From Candidatus Flexifilum breve (GTDB lineage: Bacteria; Chloroflexota; Anaerolineae; Aggregatilineales; Phototrophicaceae): DNA of 64,000 nucleotides. The stretch is taken from the NCBI GenBank assembly GCA_016717205.1, contig JADKGC010000001.1, positions 744,001-808,000 on the forward strand. The letters are read 5' to 3'. Positions 1 through 9,165 of this stretch are shown piece by piece. Made by a program: the position numbers and the translations under genes. The number at the start of each line of letters is the position of its first letter. Position 1 is the first letter of the stretch. The notes under the pieces were generated by a model that worked only from the letters and a program-made list of their open reading frames with translations, ran no database searches and was not told the DNA's origin.

Positions 1-1190
1 GTGTCGGGGCAACCGTGCCTTCGCTTGTGGCGCTGCTCGTGAGGTCAATCGTCACGTCCGCCGTCGGCTGCGTATTGAGCACCACCGTGAAGTCGGCGGT
101 CGTTCCCGCTTCCGTCGTGATGAGCCCGCCCGTCGGCGCGACCGTGATCCCCGCCGTGTCATCGTCGGTGTTGGTGACGCTGACATCGACCGCGTCCATG
201 CCGCTGTAGTTCGTATCCGCGCTGACGACTGCCGCAGTGGTGATTGTGTAGCCGATGTCCCCATCGGCCACCGCATCGTCGACGCCCGTCACCGTGACGG
301 TCTGCGCGCTGTTCCAGTTGGCGTTGGTGAACGTCACCTGCGCCGGGGAAACCGTGCCCTCGGTCGTGTCGCTGCTCGTGAGATCAATCGTCACGTCCGC
401 CGTCGGCTGCGTATTGAGCACCACCGTGAAGTCGGCGGTCGTTCCCGCTTCGGTTGTGACCAGGCCGCTCGTCGGCGTAACGGTGATGCCCGCTGTGTCG
501 TCGTCGGTGTTGGTGACGCTGACATCCGCCGCGTCCATGCCGCTGTAGTGCGCATCCGCGCTGACCGCTGCGGCGGTGGTGATCGTATAAGCGATGTTAC
601 CGTCGACCAGAGCGTCATCAACGCCCGTGACCGTGACGGTCTGCGCGGCGTTCCAGTTGGCGTTGGTGAAGGTCAGCTGCGTCGGGGCAACCGTGCCCTC
701 GGACGTGTCACTGCTCGTGAGATCAATCGTCACGTCCGCCGTCGGTTCGCTGTCCAGGACCACCGTGAAGGTATCCGCGCTGCCAGCTTCCCCCGTGATT
801 AACCCGCTTGTCGGCGTAACAGTGATGCCCGCCGTGTCGTCGTCGGTGTTGGTGACGCTGACATCCGCCGCGTCCATGCCATTGTAGTTCGCATCCGAGC
901 TGACGGCTGCCGCGGTGGTGATCGTGTAGCCGATGTCACCGTCGACCACGGCATCGTCGACGCCAGTCACCGTGACGGTCTGCGCGGCGTTCCAGTTGGC
1001 GGTGGTGAAGGTCAGCTGCGTCGGGGAAACCGTGCCTTCGGTCGTATCGCTGCTCGTGAGGTCAATCGTCACGTCCGCCGTCGGCTGCGTATTGAGCACC
1101 ACCGTGAAGGTATCCGCGCTGCCAGCTTCCCCTGTGCTTAACCCGCTCGTCGGGTTGACCGTGATCCCCGCTGTGTCGTCGTCGCTGATC
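1..1190 (-). repeat. 339-bp (113-codon) tandem repeats
   Basis: The block around CCACCGTGAA recurs at 82, 421, 760 and 1099, exactly 339 bp apart, giving about 3.5 copies before the window edge. Each copy encodes a Calx-beta-like unit containing TADVTIDLTSSD, QVTFTNANWN, VTVTGVDDA and a VTNTDDD boundary. Copies are nearly identical in DNA, with differences clustered in one short stretch (TADF versus a TFTV-type variant), which points to recent duplication or gene conversion. Confidence 0.9.
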
Positions 1191-4100
1191 GTGCCGTCGG
1201 CGCTGCTCATCGCGCCCAGATCATACGCGGCGTCGTCGATCAACGTGAGCGTGATGGTTTCGTCAAGCTCGTCCAGCGCATCGTCGGTCGGCGTGACCGT
1301 GATGTCGATGAAGAGCGTGTTCGCTGCGATCACCGCCGCGCCGGAAAGCGTCGGCGTGTAATCCGTACCGTTGGTCGCCGCTCCGCCAATCGTGTAATTT
1401 ACAGTCAGGGCCGCCGCATTGGTAAAGCTGCGCTCAATGCGGAACGTGATCGGGTCACCACCCGCTTCGGTGCCTGTGTTATCCGACGCGCTGATCGTCA
1501 CCTCGGGCACGACTGGCGTATAAGGCGACTCATACGCTCCGAGATCGACAATGCCCTGCTGAATGCGCGCATTGCCCGCCTGATCGGTGGTCACGCCGCC
1601 GGGGATCAGGCTGTTATCCCCGGCGTTGATCGCAAGGCTGTCGCCGTTGAGCAGATAATAGACTCCGGTGAAGGTTCCCAGACTCGGATCGCCGGTCAGG
1701 TTGCCGTTCACACCATTGGTGATGCCGCACGAGCCGTCCTCGATCAGCGTGTTCTGGATGGTGAGGGAACCGCTGTTCGTACAGTTCACGCCGCGCACTT
1801 GATCGGCGAGGATACTATTGTAAACCGTGGCCGTACCGCTGTTGTAGAGGTCAGCGGCGACGGTCGTGCTATTCGGATGGTTATTCGCAAAGGTGGTGTC
1901 GTAGACGAACAGCGTGCCCGCATTGTAAGTCCCGGCCCCCTGACTACTGCTGCCTAAATTGCGGATCGTGCTGTTGGTGACCGTCACCGTGCCCGACGCG
2001 TTGTAGATCGCCCCGCCATTCAATGCGGCCACATTCAAATTACTATCGAAGGTGGTGGCGGTCACCGTGACCTGTCCACTCTGATTGTAGATGCCCCCGC
2101 CGCTGGTCGCCGTATTATTGAAGAACTGCGTGCCCGTGACCAAGACCGTACCACTGTTATTGTAGATGGCACCGCCGTTGTTAGCATTCCCACTTGTGAA
2201 ACTGCTGTTCGTGACCGTCAGCGCGCCGCTGTCGATATAGATCAGACCGCCGTTGCTGATATAGGTATTCATCAAGACGCTCATCGTCAGAGCGTTCAGT
2301 GTGACCTGCGCGCCGCTGGCGAGCGTAAATACGCGGTAGCCGGTGTTGCTCACCGGGACAAGGGTGATCACGCCGCCGCCGTTGATGGTCAACGTGCCGT
2401 TGTTGGCGAGATCGGGCAGGTTGCTGGCGAAATTGATCGTGCCGTCCGTCGTGAATGTGATCGTGTCGCTGCTGGGGAAGGCATTGGCGTTGGTGACCGC
2501 CTGCCGCAGCGAGCCTTCGCCGCTGTCGTTGAGGTTGGTCACGACGGTATCATTCGCGGGGATCGTCGCCGTGCTGCTGGTCGTCGCGCCGAGGTTGTAG
2601 GCGGCCTGATCGACGAGTGTCAGCGTCAGCGTGTTATCCGCTTCGGCGTCCACGTCGTCGACTGCTGCCAGATTGACGGTCAGCGTCGCGCTGCCCGCCG
2701 GAATCGTCACGGTGACGTTGTTCCCGCTTTGCGCGCTGATCGTCCCGCTGGCGGGGGTAAGCGTGTAATCCGCTCCGACCGTATTTGTGCCTTGCGTGAT
2801 GTTCAGCGTCACGGTGAGCGCGCTTGTCGTCGCACCCGTACGCGTGATCGTGTAGTCGGCATTGCTGCCTTCATTCACGTTGAACGCCGCCGGGCTGATC
2901 GTCACGTCGGGCGAGGTTGGGACAGGTGGAGTCCATGAGGCGCTGGCACACGGTGCCCCGGCGACCGTCGGCGCGCTCGTCAGCCAGTTCCCGGTCGGGA
3001 CGCTGCTGCCGTCAGCCGCGCCCGCGTTGGTCAAGCCTACATCCACATCGGCGATGCTGTCGCCGGAGGTCGCCGCGCCATCCCCGCTAATGCTGTCGCC
3101 GCCGCTGATGGCGGTGCCACCGCCCGCCGCCACAATTTGCGGTCCCCAGTTTGTCCCCCACCAGTTACCGGTCGCCGTCATATCGCTGGAAACTTCGAGA
3201 TCGACGACCGCTGTCGCGCTGTTCCCGACGATGCACGATCCTGTGAGCGAATCAGTGGCCCCGGTGGTGCCGTTGACGGTGTAGTAAGCCCCACCGTTGG
3301 CAGCGGTGTTGGACTCAATCCGACTGCTGGTAACGGTCACCGTTCCTTGATTATTGTAGATCGCACCACCGAGAGTTGTGGCGCTGTTGCCCGTGAAGAC
3401 GCTGCCGCTGATCGTCAGGGCGGTCGTGCTGGCCTTATGGATGGCACCGCCCATTCCGCTGCCAACCCCCGACACCGAATTGTTGGTGAAGGTAGTGTCG
3501 GCGATGCTGTGGTCAGCGGCTGAGGAGCCAATGTAGATGGCGCCCCCCTGAGCGGTTCCACCGGTATTGACCGCCGAATTACTGGTGAAGGTCGACCCAG
3601 TTACGGTCAGCGTACAGCCTGCTAGACAGGCAATCGCGCCGCCAAACCCGTTGCCAGCGGAGGTCGCGGCAGTATTATTGTTACTGATCGTCGAATTGGT
3701 GATGTTCACCACGCCATTCGCTTGCATGACACCGCCATTGCCGCCCGAAATGTTGTTTTGCACGGTGCTGCCAGTGATCGTCACGGTGGTGCCGGTACTG
3801 GCGCTGATAGCAGCGCCATCCGCCGGTGCGGTGGTGCGGCAGCCCGTCAGCAGCACGCCATTTTGCAGCGTGAGCCCTGCGTTGGTAAATACCGATATGC
3901 AGCCGCCATTCGACGCAGCCGTGGAGTCGTTGCCGCCGTTGCGGACCTGCACGGCGTCGAGGGTGAGCGTACCGGTACTCACAGTGAATACGCGGAAAGC
4001 GGCGACATTCGCGTTGGCGTTCGCCTCAATGATGGTGTTAGCGCTGCCGTTCCCGTTGATCGTGAGCGGGTCTGCAATCACCAGCGACCCCCCGCCCGTG

Positions 4101-4354
4101 AGCGTGATCGTCCCATTCCCCGTGAAGCTGATCGTGTCCGCCCCGGAACCGGCGGCGCAGTCCGCGTTGGTCGCCGCGTCATTGTTGGAATTGGCGATAG
4201 CTTCGCGCAGCGAACACAACCCATCAACAGCCACTATATCAGCGGTCGTATCAACCGTGATGCTGGCTGCGTGGACGGGCTGCACTGCCAGCGCCATAAA
4301 ACTCAAGATAAAACCAAGGATCAGGGCGACCAGAAGTCGGCTGGACGCAGACAT
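1..4354 (-). CDS. secreted CSLREA-domain / beta-helix / Calx-beta-like repeat protein (3' end off the window)
   Basis: The reverse strand is open from an ATG at 4354 to the left edge (1451 codons, no stop seen at the points checked). A signal peptide with a hydrophobic core and an AxA-type end (residues 1-31) is followed by TADIVAVDGLCSLREAI, the CSLREA motif. Next come parallel beta-helix style repeats rich in GGAIYN and VTNSTI, a Calx-beta-like segment, a second SLRQA segment, more beta-helix, then 113-residue repeats. The family is known for large exported proteins of Chloroflexota and related bacteria; adhesion or an envelope role is inferred, not shown. The plus-strand frames here are shadows. 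The start is chosen because the signal peptide begins there. The C-terminus, where an anchor would be, lies outside the window. Confidence 0.85.
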   Translation of the reverse strand, partial: MSASSRLLVALILGFILSFMALAVQPVHAASITVDTTADIVAVDGLCSLREAIANSNNDAATNADCAAGSGADTISFTGNGTITLTGGGSLVIADPLTINGNGSANTIIEANANANVAAFRVFTVSTGTLTLDAVQVRNGGNDSTAASNGGCISVFTNAGLTLQNGVLLTGCRTTAPADGAAISASTGTTVTITGSTVQNNISGGNGGVMQANGVVNITNSTISNNNTAATSAGNGFGGAIACLAGCTLTVTGSTFTSNSAVNTGGTAQGGAIYIGSSAADHSIADTTFTNNSVSGVGSGMGGAIHKASTTALTISGSVFTGNSATTLGGAIYNNQGTVTVTSSRIESNTAANGGAYYTVNGTTGATDSLTGSCIVGNSATAVVDLEVSSDMTATGNWWGTNWGPQIVAAGGGTAISGGDSISGDGAATSGDSIADVDVGLTNAGAADGSSVPTGNWLTSAPTVAGAPCASASWTPPVPTSPDVTISPAAFNVNEGSNADYTITRTGATTSALTVTLNITQGTNTVGADYTLTPASGTISAQSGNNVTVTIPAGSATLTVNLAAVDDVDAEADNTLTLTLVDQAAYNLGATTSSTATIPANDTVVTNLNDSGEGSLRQAVTNANAFPSSDTITFTTDGTINFASNLPDLANNGTLTINGGGVITLVPVSNTGYRVFTLASGAQVTLNALTMSVLMNTYISNGGLIYIDSGALTVTNSSFTSGNANNGGAIYNNSGTVLVTGTQFFNNTATSGGGIYNQSGQVTVTATTFDSNLNVAALNGGAIYNASGTVTVTNSTIRNLGSSSQGAGTYNAGTLFVYDTTFANNHPNSTTVAADLYNSGTATVYNSILADQVRGVNCTNSGSLTIQNTLIEDGSCGITNGVNGNLTGDPSLGTFTGVYYLLNGDSLAINAGDNSLIPGGVTTDQAGNARIQQGIVDLGAYESPYTPVVPEVTISASDNTGTEAGGDPITFRIERSFTNAAALTVNYTIGGAATNGTDYTPTLSGAAVIAANTLFIDITVTPTDDALDELDETITLTLIDDAAYDLGAMSSADGTISDDDTAGITVNPTSGLSTGEAGSADTFTVVLNTQPTADVTIDLTSSDTTEGTVSPTQLTFTTANWNAAQTVTVTGVDDAVVDGDIGYTITTAAAVSSDANYNGMDAADVSVTNTDDDTAGITVTPTSGLITGEAGSADTFTVVLDSEPTADVTIDLTSSDTSEGTVAPTQLTFTNANWNAAQTVTVTGVDDALVDGNIAYTITTAAAVSADAHYSGMDAADVSVTNTDDDTAGITVTPTSGLVTTEAGTTADFTVVLNTQPTADVTIDLTSSDTTEGTVSPAQVTFTNANWNSAQTVTVTGVDDAVADGDIGYTITTAAVVSADTNYSGMDAVDVSVTNTDDDTAGITVAPTGGLITTEAGTTADFTVVLNTQPTADVTIDLTSSATSEGTVAPT

Positions 4355-4729
4355 TGGGAAGCGGGTACGAGGCAAGAGTCAGTCCTTAGCTGCAATGTTC
4401 GACCAGCCGGGCCTAATGAACAGCAGGGCAGCGAACGCTCAACGGGTATTGGGTTGTAAGCAATTGAAAATAACTGCAAGGTGATTATATGGCGTTTACT
4501 CTAAATGGAGAGGTTACAACGATAAAAAATTAACGTTTTTAGGGATTTTCAAACCTAAATGTAATACAGGCACTGCGCAAAGGGACAGTGGGGGGTGGCT
4601 TGACCGCGATCGTGAATTAAGTAGCATTGGTTCCCAACCGCGGCGCTGTCCAGCAATAGAGATCAACCACACTAATCACCGCTAATCGGTTCACAATGCT
4701 TCACCACCCCGCAGCGCAGATCGTTTGAC
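4355..4729. other. 375-bp intergenic region upstream of the CSLREA gene
   Basis: No gene is supported. The part near 4480-4560 is AT-rich and probably holds the promoter of the leftward CSLREA gene. The right end is the target of an IS481-type element. Short open frames here lack start signals and homology. Confidence 0.6.
4484..4489 (-). promoter_or_regulatory. possible -10 box (TATAAT) for the CSLREA gene
   Basis: The reverse strand reads TATAAT here, about 130 bp upstream of the ATG at 4354. No convincing -35 hexamer sits 16-18 bp further upstream, so this is a weak call. Confidence 0.3.
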
Positions 4730-4794
4730 TGTGATACGTCATACCCTCCAGAACACTTCGCGGTAGGATCTGTGGAGGATACAGGAGGAGGGAA

Positions 4795-5686
4795 ATGCAA
4801 CAGGAAGTCAAAGATGAATTGCGGATCAGGTTGGCGCTGGCGGTCTTGGAATATGCCCGTCACTTCAGTGTCACCGAAGCCAGTCGGGAGTTCAACGTTC
4901 CGCGTTCAACCTTTTATCGTTGGAAACAGGCTTATGAGCACGAAGGTCGAGCAGGCTTGTCGCGAAAGAAGCCCATCGCCTACCACCATCCGCGCACAAC
5001 CGCACCGAAAGTGGTTGAAAAAATTCTGGAGTTGCGCAGCACCTACCAAATCGGTGCCTTACGCATCGCGATTTACCTGGAGCGCTATCATGGGGTTAAG
5101 CTTTCCGAGTCCACGGTGACGCGGGTATTGCGAGCTCCTGGCGTGAACCGACTGCCCAAGTCCGCTCCCAAACGGGCGCTGCCCACCCAACGCTACGCCA
5201 AAAGCGTTCCTAGACACCACGTTCAGGTCGATGTCAAGTTCTTGTACTTAAAATACAAAGAGGGAAAGTCGGTGAGACGCTATCAATAGACCGCCATCAA
5301 TGATGCAACCCGGATTCGGGCTTTACGGGTCTTCTCGAAGCATAACCAGGAATGTGCCATCCAGTTCATGGATTACGTGATCCAAAAGTTCCCGTTCCGA
5401 ATCAACCCGGTTAGAACCGACCGCGGGCACGAGTTTCAAGCGTGGTTCCACTGGCATGTGGAAGATCAGGGCATCCAGCATGTTTACATCAAGCCGCGAA
5501 CGCCGCGGCTCAATGGGAAAGTCGAACGGTCCCACCGAACCGACCAGACCGAGTTTTATCAACTGCTGACCTACACGGATGATGGTGATCTCAATACCAA
5601 GCTCGCAGCCTGGGAGAACTTCTATAATTACGATCGACCGCACCTCGCCCTTCACGGAAAAACGCCCTATGAAGTGATGCGGTCTC
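4795..5686 (+). pseudogene. IS481-type transposase A, amber codon plus insertion
   Basis: The ATG at 4795 follows a good AGGAGG ribosome site. An N-terminal helix-turn-helix (FSVTEASREFNVPRSTFYRW) precedes an rve/DDE catalytic core with Asp in VQVDVK, Asp in RTDRGHEF and Glu in NGKVERSHRTD. The frame is broken by TAG at 5287-5289 (SVRRYQ-stop-TAIND, where the family normally has Tyr) and continues in the same frame afterwards. Element B inserted after GAAGTGATGCGGTCTC. Joining 5686 to 7139 restores the tail EVMRSLLQ and a TAA at 7147-7149, for a 300-residue protein. The amber codon lies far from the insertion, so these are two separate lesions. Confidence 0.9.
5681..5686. repeat. left target-site duplication (GGTCTC) of element B
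   Basis: Identical to 7133-7138. It lies inside the 3' end of transposase gene A. Confidence 0.9.
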
Positions 5687-7132
5687 TGTATGAGTCCTCT
5701 CGCTCAGCTCCAAAAAGAAGATACGGACATCGTGGCTCGTTAAGATCCTGCCCTTCAAGCGTGAGGATGGAGGGAGCAGGATGGAGAGCGAGTGGGAACT
5801 TGACCGAGTTCGTTTGTATCAGTTCCATAAAGCACACCCTGAGTGGACGCTAAAGCAACTGGCGACAACACTCGAACGCAGCTTGAGCTGGGTGAAGAAA
5901 TGGTTGAAGCGGTTTCGGGAAGCGCAGCCGCCGTCGCTGGCGATGTTCAAGAGCCAGTCGCGCGCACCGCATCATTATCCATTTCAGATCGTGCCGTTAG
6001 TGCGCGATGCGATTCTCAGTCTGCGGGACGAGCTCAGACAGCGCTACGGGCGCGTGGTGGGAGCGAAGACGATTTTGTATCACCTGCATCACGAGGGGGA
6101 TTTGTCGTTTAGTGGCGTATATCTTCCGCGTTCGCCGCGCAAAATCTGGCAAATTCTCAAAGACGCGGGACGCATACCCACGCGCGTCACCGTTCATCAT
6201 CCGGTGGAGCGTCCGGAACCCCTCCGCCATTGGGAGATGGATTTCGGGCAGTTGGGCGACGCCTTTGAGTTTCTGACGGTCGTGGATCGTGGGACGTCGG
6301 TTCTGGTCGATACACCAACCCAACCCCATTTCAACGCGGAGACTGCACTCCTGGCGGTCGCCCGGATTTTCCTGCTGATGGGACTCCCGCAGAAGCTGCG
6401 CTTTGACAATGACCCGCGATTTGTTGGCAACTGGTTGACGGATGGTTTTCCCTCCGCTCTGATGCGGTTTCTCCTCTGCTTAGGCGTGACACCGGATATC
6501 GTGGAACCGGGCAGACCGCAGGACAAACCGTTTGCGGAGCGCTCCATCCGCACGCTCAAATACGAGTGTCTCTGGCTGGATCCGCCGCGGGATTGGTTGG
6601 ATGCGGCTGAGGTTCTACGCCTGTATCGTGACTTCTACAACCATGACCGGGCGCACCAGTCCCTCGTCTGTGGCAACCGTCCTCCATTTAAGGCATTTCC
6701 CAGCTTGCCAGCGTTACCACCAGTTCCAGACCGTATTCACCCGGATGCCTGGCTGACGTATTTTCATCGCCGCATTTTCCGGCGACGGGTTGCCCAAAAC
6801 GGGACGGTTGGCGTTGGACGGCACGATTACTATGTCGGTTATGACCAAGTGGGGAAACGGGTTGGCGTCTTGCTCGACGCAGAACGGAAAGTTCTCCGAA
6901 TTCTGCAGGGAAGTACAGTTTTGCTGGAAAAAGAGATCCAAGGGCTCGTCAGGCATCCGCTGGCCTTCCAAGCGTATCTTGAGCAGATGCTGACGGAAGC
7001 ACGCACAACTGACGCTCGCTAAAACGCTTCCTCGCAATCTTTTTCACCGCGCCTACGCACAAACATGCCAGCCTGAAGACAGGCCACGATGTCCGTATCT
7101 TCTTTTCGGAGCTGAACGAGAGGAATCATACA
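5687..7132 (+). mobile_element. IS481-type element B, nested in element A
   Basis: The terminal inverted repeats are about 50 bp with three mismatches, starting TGTATGA(G/T)TCCTCTCG. They run from 5687 inward and from 7132 inward on the other strand. The flanks carry a 6-bp direct repeat GGTCTC at 5681-5686 and 7133-7138, a clear target-site duplication. One intact transposase gene fills the element. Confidence 0.93.
5781..7022 (+). CDS. IS481-like DDE transposase (element B)
   Basis: The protein has 413 residues. An N-terminal helix-turn-helix (residues 1-50) is followed by an rve integrase core with Asp in HWEMDFGQLGD, Asp in LRFDNDPRF and Glu in DKPFAERSIRTLKYE. A C-terminal beta-rich segment contains NGTVGVGRHDYYVG. 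The start at 5781 has a GGAGGGAGCAGG ribosome site just upstream. All catalytic residues are present, so the enzyme may be active. It is a distant relative of the transposase at 49373: both share a VxLYxxxKxHPxW start, SRAPHH, the GAKTILY segment and the EMDFG motif. The IS481 assignment rests on the ends (TGT...ACA), the 6-bp duplication and the fold; an IS3-superfamily neighbour is possible. Confidence 0.9.
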   Translation: MESEWELDRVRLYQFHKAHPEWTLKQLATTLERSLSWVKKWLKRFREAQPPSLAMFKSQSRAPHHYPFQIVPLVRDAILSLRDELRQRYGRVVGAKTILYHLHHEGDLSFSGVYLPRSPRKIWQILKDAGRIPTRVTVHHPVERPEPLRHWEMDFGQLGDAFEFLTVVDRGTSVLVDTPTQPHFNAETALLAVARIFLLMGLPQKLRFDNDPRFVGNWLTDGFPSALMRFLLCLGVTPDIVEPGRPQDKPFAERSIRTLKYECLWLDPPRDWLDAAEVLRLYRDFYNHDRAHQSLVCGNRPPFKAFPSLPALPPVPDRIHPDAWLTYFHRRIFRRRVAQNGTVGVGRHDYYVGYDQVGKRVGVLLDAERKVLRILQGSTVLLEKEIQGLVRHPLAFQAYLEQMLTEARTTDAR

Positions 7133-7138
7133 GGTCTC
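7133..7138. repeat. right target-site duplication (GGTCTC) of element B
   Basis: Matches 5681-5686 exactly. The last codons of transposase A follow directly. Confidence 0.9.
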
Positions 7139-7236
7139 TCCTACAATAACTAGGGAAATGTCTTACAGGGTATGACGTATCACACTTACACCACTCCCAT
7201 GCCTTAGGTCGTTTGAAATGTGGAAACAACGAAAAT

Positions 7237-7255
7237 ACCTCGCTGTGAGCGAGGT
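7237..7255 (-). terminator. likely terminator of the hybrid regulator gene
   Basis: ACCTCGC-TGTGA-GCGAGGT forms a 7-bp stem with a 5-base loop. On the reverse strand it is followed by ATTTTCGTTGTTT. It lies 90 bp past the stop of the gene at 7345. Confidence 0.6.
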
Positions 7256-7344
7256 ATTGTGGCGAGCGAGTTTTTTCCCTGTAATCCGCATCTAGGGTTG
7301 ATGAGCGTCTTTTCCATCAAGAGCGTCACACATGTTCTTGAGAA

Positions 7345-8937
7345 TCAACGATTCGTACTTGCTGTGTCTTCGCTGGCGAATGGCTGCAACTTCGCCACGA
7401 CTTGCTGTTGATTAATCAGCGGACTCAAGTACATGCGTCCGCGTGCGACATTCACAATCGCAGTGTTGAGATCGGTCATGGTGGTGTTGATCGGCACGTA
7501 ACCTAAAGCGCCATGGCTGAGGGCATTGACCACATACTCTGGGCTGGTCTGCGTGGCAATGACGAGCATCCGCACTTCGGGAGCGCATTCGGCGATGCAC
7601 TGTAAGATTTCCTGCTGTTTTTTGCCATCGGCAACCGGATTAATGATGAGCACGTCCGGATGATGCTTGCTGACTGCCGTCCGAACATCGTCGAGGCTGC
7701 CGACTTCAGCAACCAGATTGAGATGTGGACTGGAGCTTAACAAGCGCCGGAGGCCCTGGCGCTGCAAGGGCGGTTCGATAGCGATGACGATGCGCGTGTC
7801 TTGCTCTGTGGGCGGGGGGACGACGGGCATTTGCCCACGTTGCAGCGCACTGGATAAGACACTCTGCGCTATTGGTTGTGGATAACGCGCCGCTTCACTC
7901 TGTGGGAAGCTTGCATAGATACGCGTGCCGCTTCCTGGGCTTGAGGAAATTTGAAGTTTCCCGCCAACGATGGCTGCCCGATGATACATCGTCAACAAAT
8001 CAAGGTTGTGCGGTGATTGCAGCACAGACTCCAAATCGAATCCGACCCCGTGATCCTCAATCATGATTTCCAGACAGCAATCACGATACGCCAGTTCAAT
8101 CGCAACGGAGTGGGTACGCGCATGCTGCTGCACATTGTCGAGCGCCGATTGGAGAATGCGGAACGCCGCAATTTCGACTGCTGGATCAAAGCGGTAGTCC
8201 ATGTTGTCTGTAGAGAACTTCACATCAAGCTTATACTGACTGATCAACCACCGCACAGCCGGGTCAAACTCCAGATCCGTGAGCATCGTCGGATGAAGTT
8301 CCTGTGCCATCGCCTCGACCAGATTCATTAAGCTGTCGATTTGTAGGCGCGTATCCGTATAGACGGGATCACTTTTGCTGGTGCCCGAGTCGAGCAAACT
8401 CAACGAGAGTTTCAAACCCATCAACGTTTGGTTGACGCGTTCGTGAAGCATCATCGCCGTGCGTTCGCGCTCTCGCTCTTGTACCTGAACCAATTGCTGC
8501 GCGAAGCGTTCGTATATCTCCATGCGAACATTTTGACTGCGGCGTAAACGCACATCTACCGCGCGCACTAGGTCTTTAGGACGGACAGGCTTCGTTAGGT
8601 AATCGTCCGCGCCCAGCCCCATACCCTCGCGCAAATCGGCCGGGTTGGCGAGCGCTGTCAGGAAGATGAACGGGATGGTAACGGTGCGTGATTGGCTGTG
8701 TAAGCGCTCCAACACCTCATGCCCAGTCATGGAAGGCATCATGATGTCGCAGACGATAAGGTCGGGGAGATGCTCCTCCGCGAGGGCAATCCCCTGTTCG
8801 CCATTCGACGCGATGAGTATCTCGTAGCCAGCCTGCTTAAGCACTGTGGACATATAGACATGAAAGTCGTGGTTATCCTCGATCAAGAGGATGAGCGGCG
8901 GCTTCTGGACTTCGACTTGCTGCGGCTCGATTATCAT
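7345..8937 (-). CDS. hybrid two-component regulator: receiver, histidine kinase, degenerate receiver
   Basis: The protein has 530 residues. An N-terminal receiver (13-130) has phosphoacceptor Asp64 in VCDIMMPS and Lys117 in LTKPVRP. A HisKA_3-type dimerisation helix follows with His165 in MMLHERVNQ, then a NarX-like HATPase domain (N box ALDNVQQHA, G box EDHGVGFDLES, GSGTRI). The C-terminus (about 395-510) resembles a NarL-type receiver, but its Asp position reads LIINPV. There is no DNA-binding domain and no transmembrane helix, so it is a cytosolic kinase that presumably signals to a separate regulator. It is divergent from the glycosyltransferase at 9166, and the 228-bp gap is AT-rich and probably holds both promoters. 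Target genes are unknown; control of the neighbouring polysaccharide genes is only a possibility. Confidence 0.85.
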   Translation of the reverse strand: MIIEPQQVEVQKPPLILLIEDNHDFHVYMSTVLKQAGYEILIASNGEQGIALAEEHLPDLIVCDIMMPSMTGHEVLERLHSQSRTVTIPFIFLTALANPADLREGMGLGADDYLTKPVRPKDLVRAVDVRLRRSQNVRMEIYERFAQQLVQVQERERERTAMMLHERVNQTLMGLKLSLSLLDSGTSKSDPVYTDTRLQIDSLMNLVEAMAQELHPTMLTDLEFDPAVRWLISQYKLDVKFSTDNMDYRFDPAVEIAAFRILQSALDNVQQHARTHSVAIELAYRDCCLEIMIEDHGVGFDLESVLQSPHNLDLLTMYHRAAIVGGKLQISSSPGSGTRIYASFPQSEAARYPQPIAQSVLSSALQRGQMPVVPPPTEQDTRIVIAIEPPLQRQGLRRLLSSSPHLNLVAEVGSLDDVRTAVSKHHPDVLIINPVADGKKQQEILQCIAECAPEVRMLVIATQTSPEYVVNALSHGALGYVPINTTMTDLNTAIVNVARGRMYLSPLINQQQVVAKLQPFASEDTASTNR

Positions 8938-9165
8938 GAGATTCCGTTACACTTCCTGTTGAATATAAATAGTATAGATGTTAAATAGTTGAGAATGCTT
9001 AATCTTTTGAAATGGGTTTCATTTTCAAAGAATTATTTATGCGCACGGGCGCGGTTCGGACTTACACTGAAAATTGAGACGTTTCACAGTAAATCGCGTT
9101 ATTTATGATGAATGTCGCATATAAGCCGCAAGCCTGTCGGCAATTGCGCTCAGGAATAGAGACCC

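Larger units (their letters stand above)
4730..7184 (+). mobile_element. IS481-type element A, interrupted by element B
   Basis: Both ends read TGTGATACGTCATACCCT inward (4730-4747 and the complement of 7167-7184), an 18-bp perfect terminal inverted repeat beginning TGT. Removing element B and one copy of its 6-bp duplication leaves about 1.0 kb, a normal size for IS481. No target duplication is visible outside the ends (left flank ends TTTGAC, right flank begins CTTACA). The element is dead because its transposase carries a stop codon and an insertion. Confidence 0.88.

Noticed and set aside
15..1361. Several plus-strand open frames of 60-140 codons in the left 4 kb
   Set aside because: They are mirror shadows of the repeat-rich reverse-strand CSLREA protein, which has a signal peptide and sensible domains.
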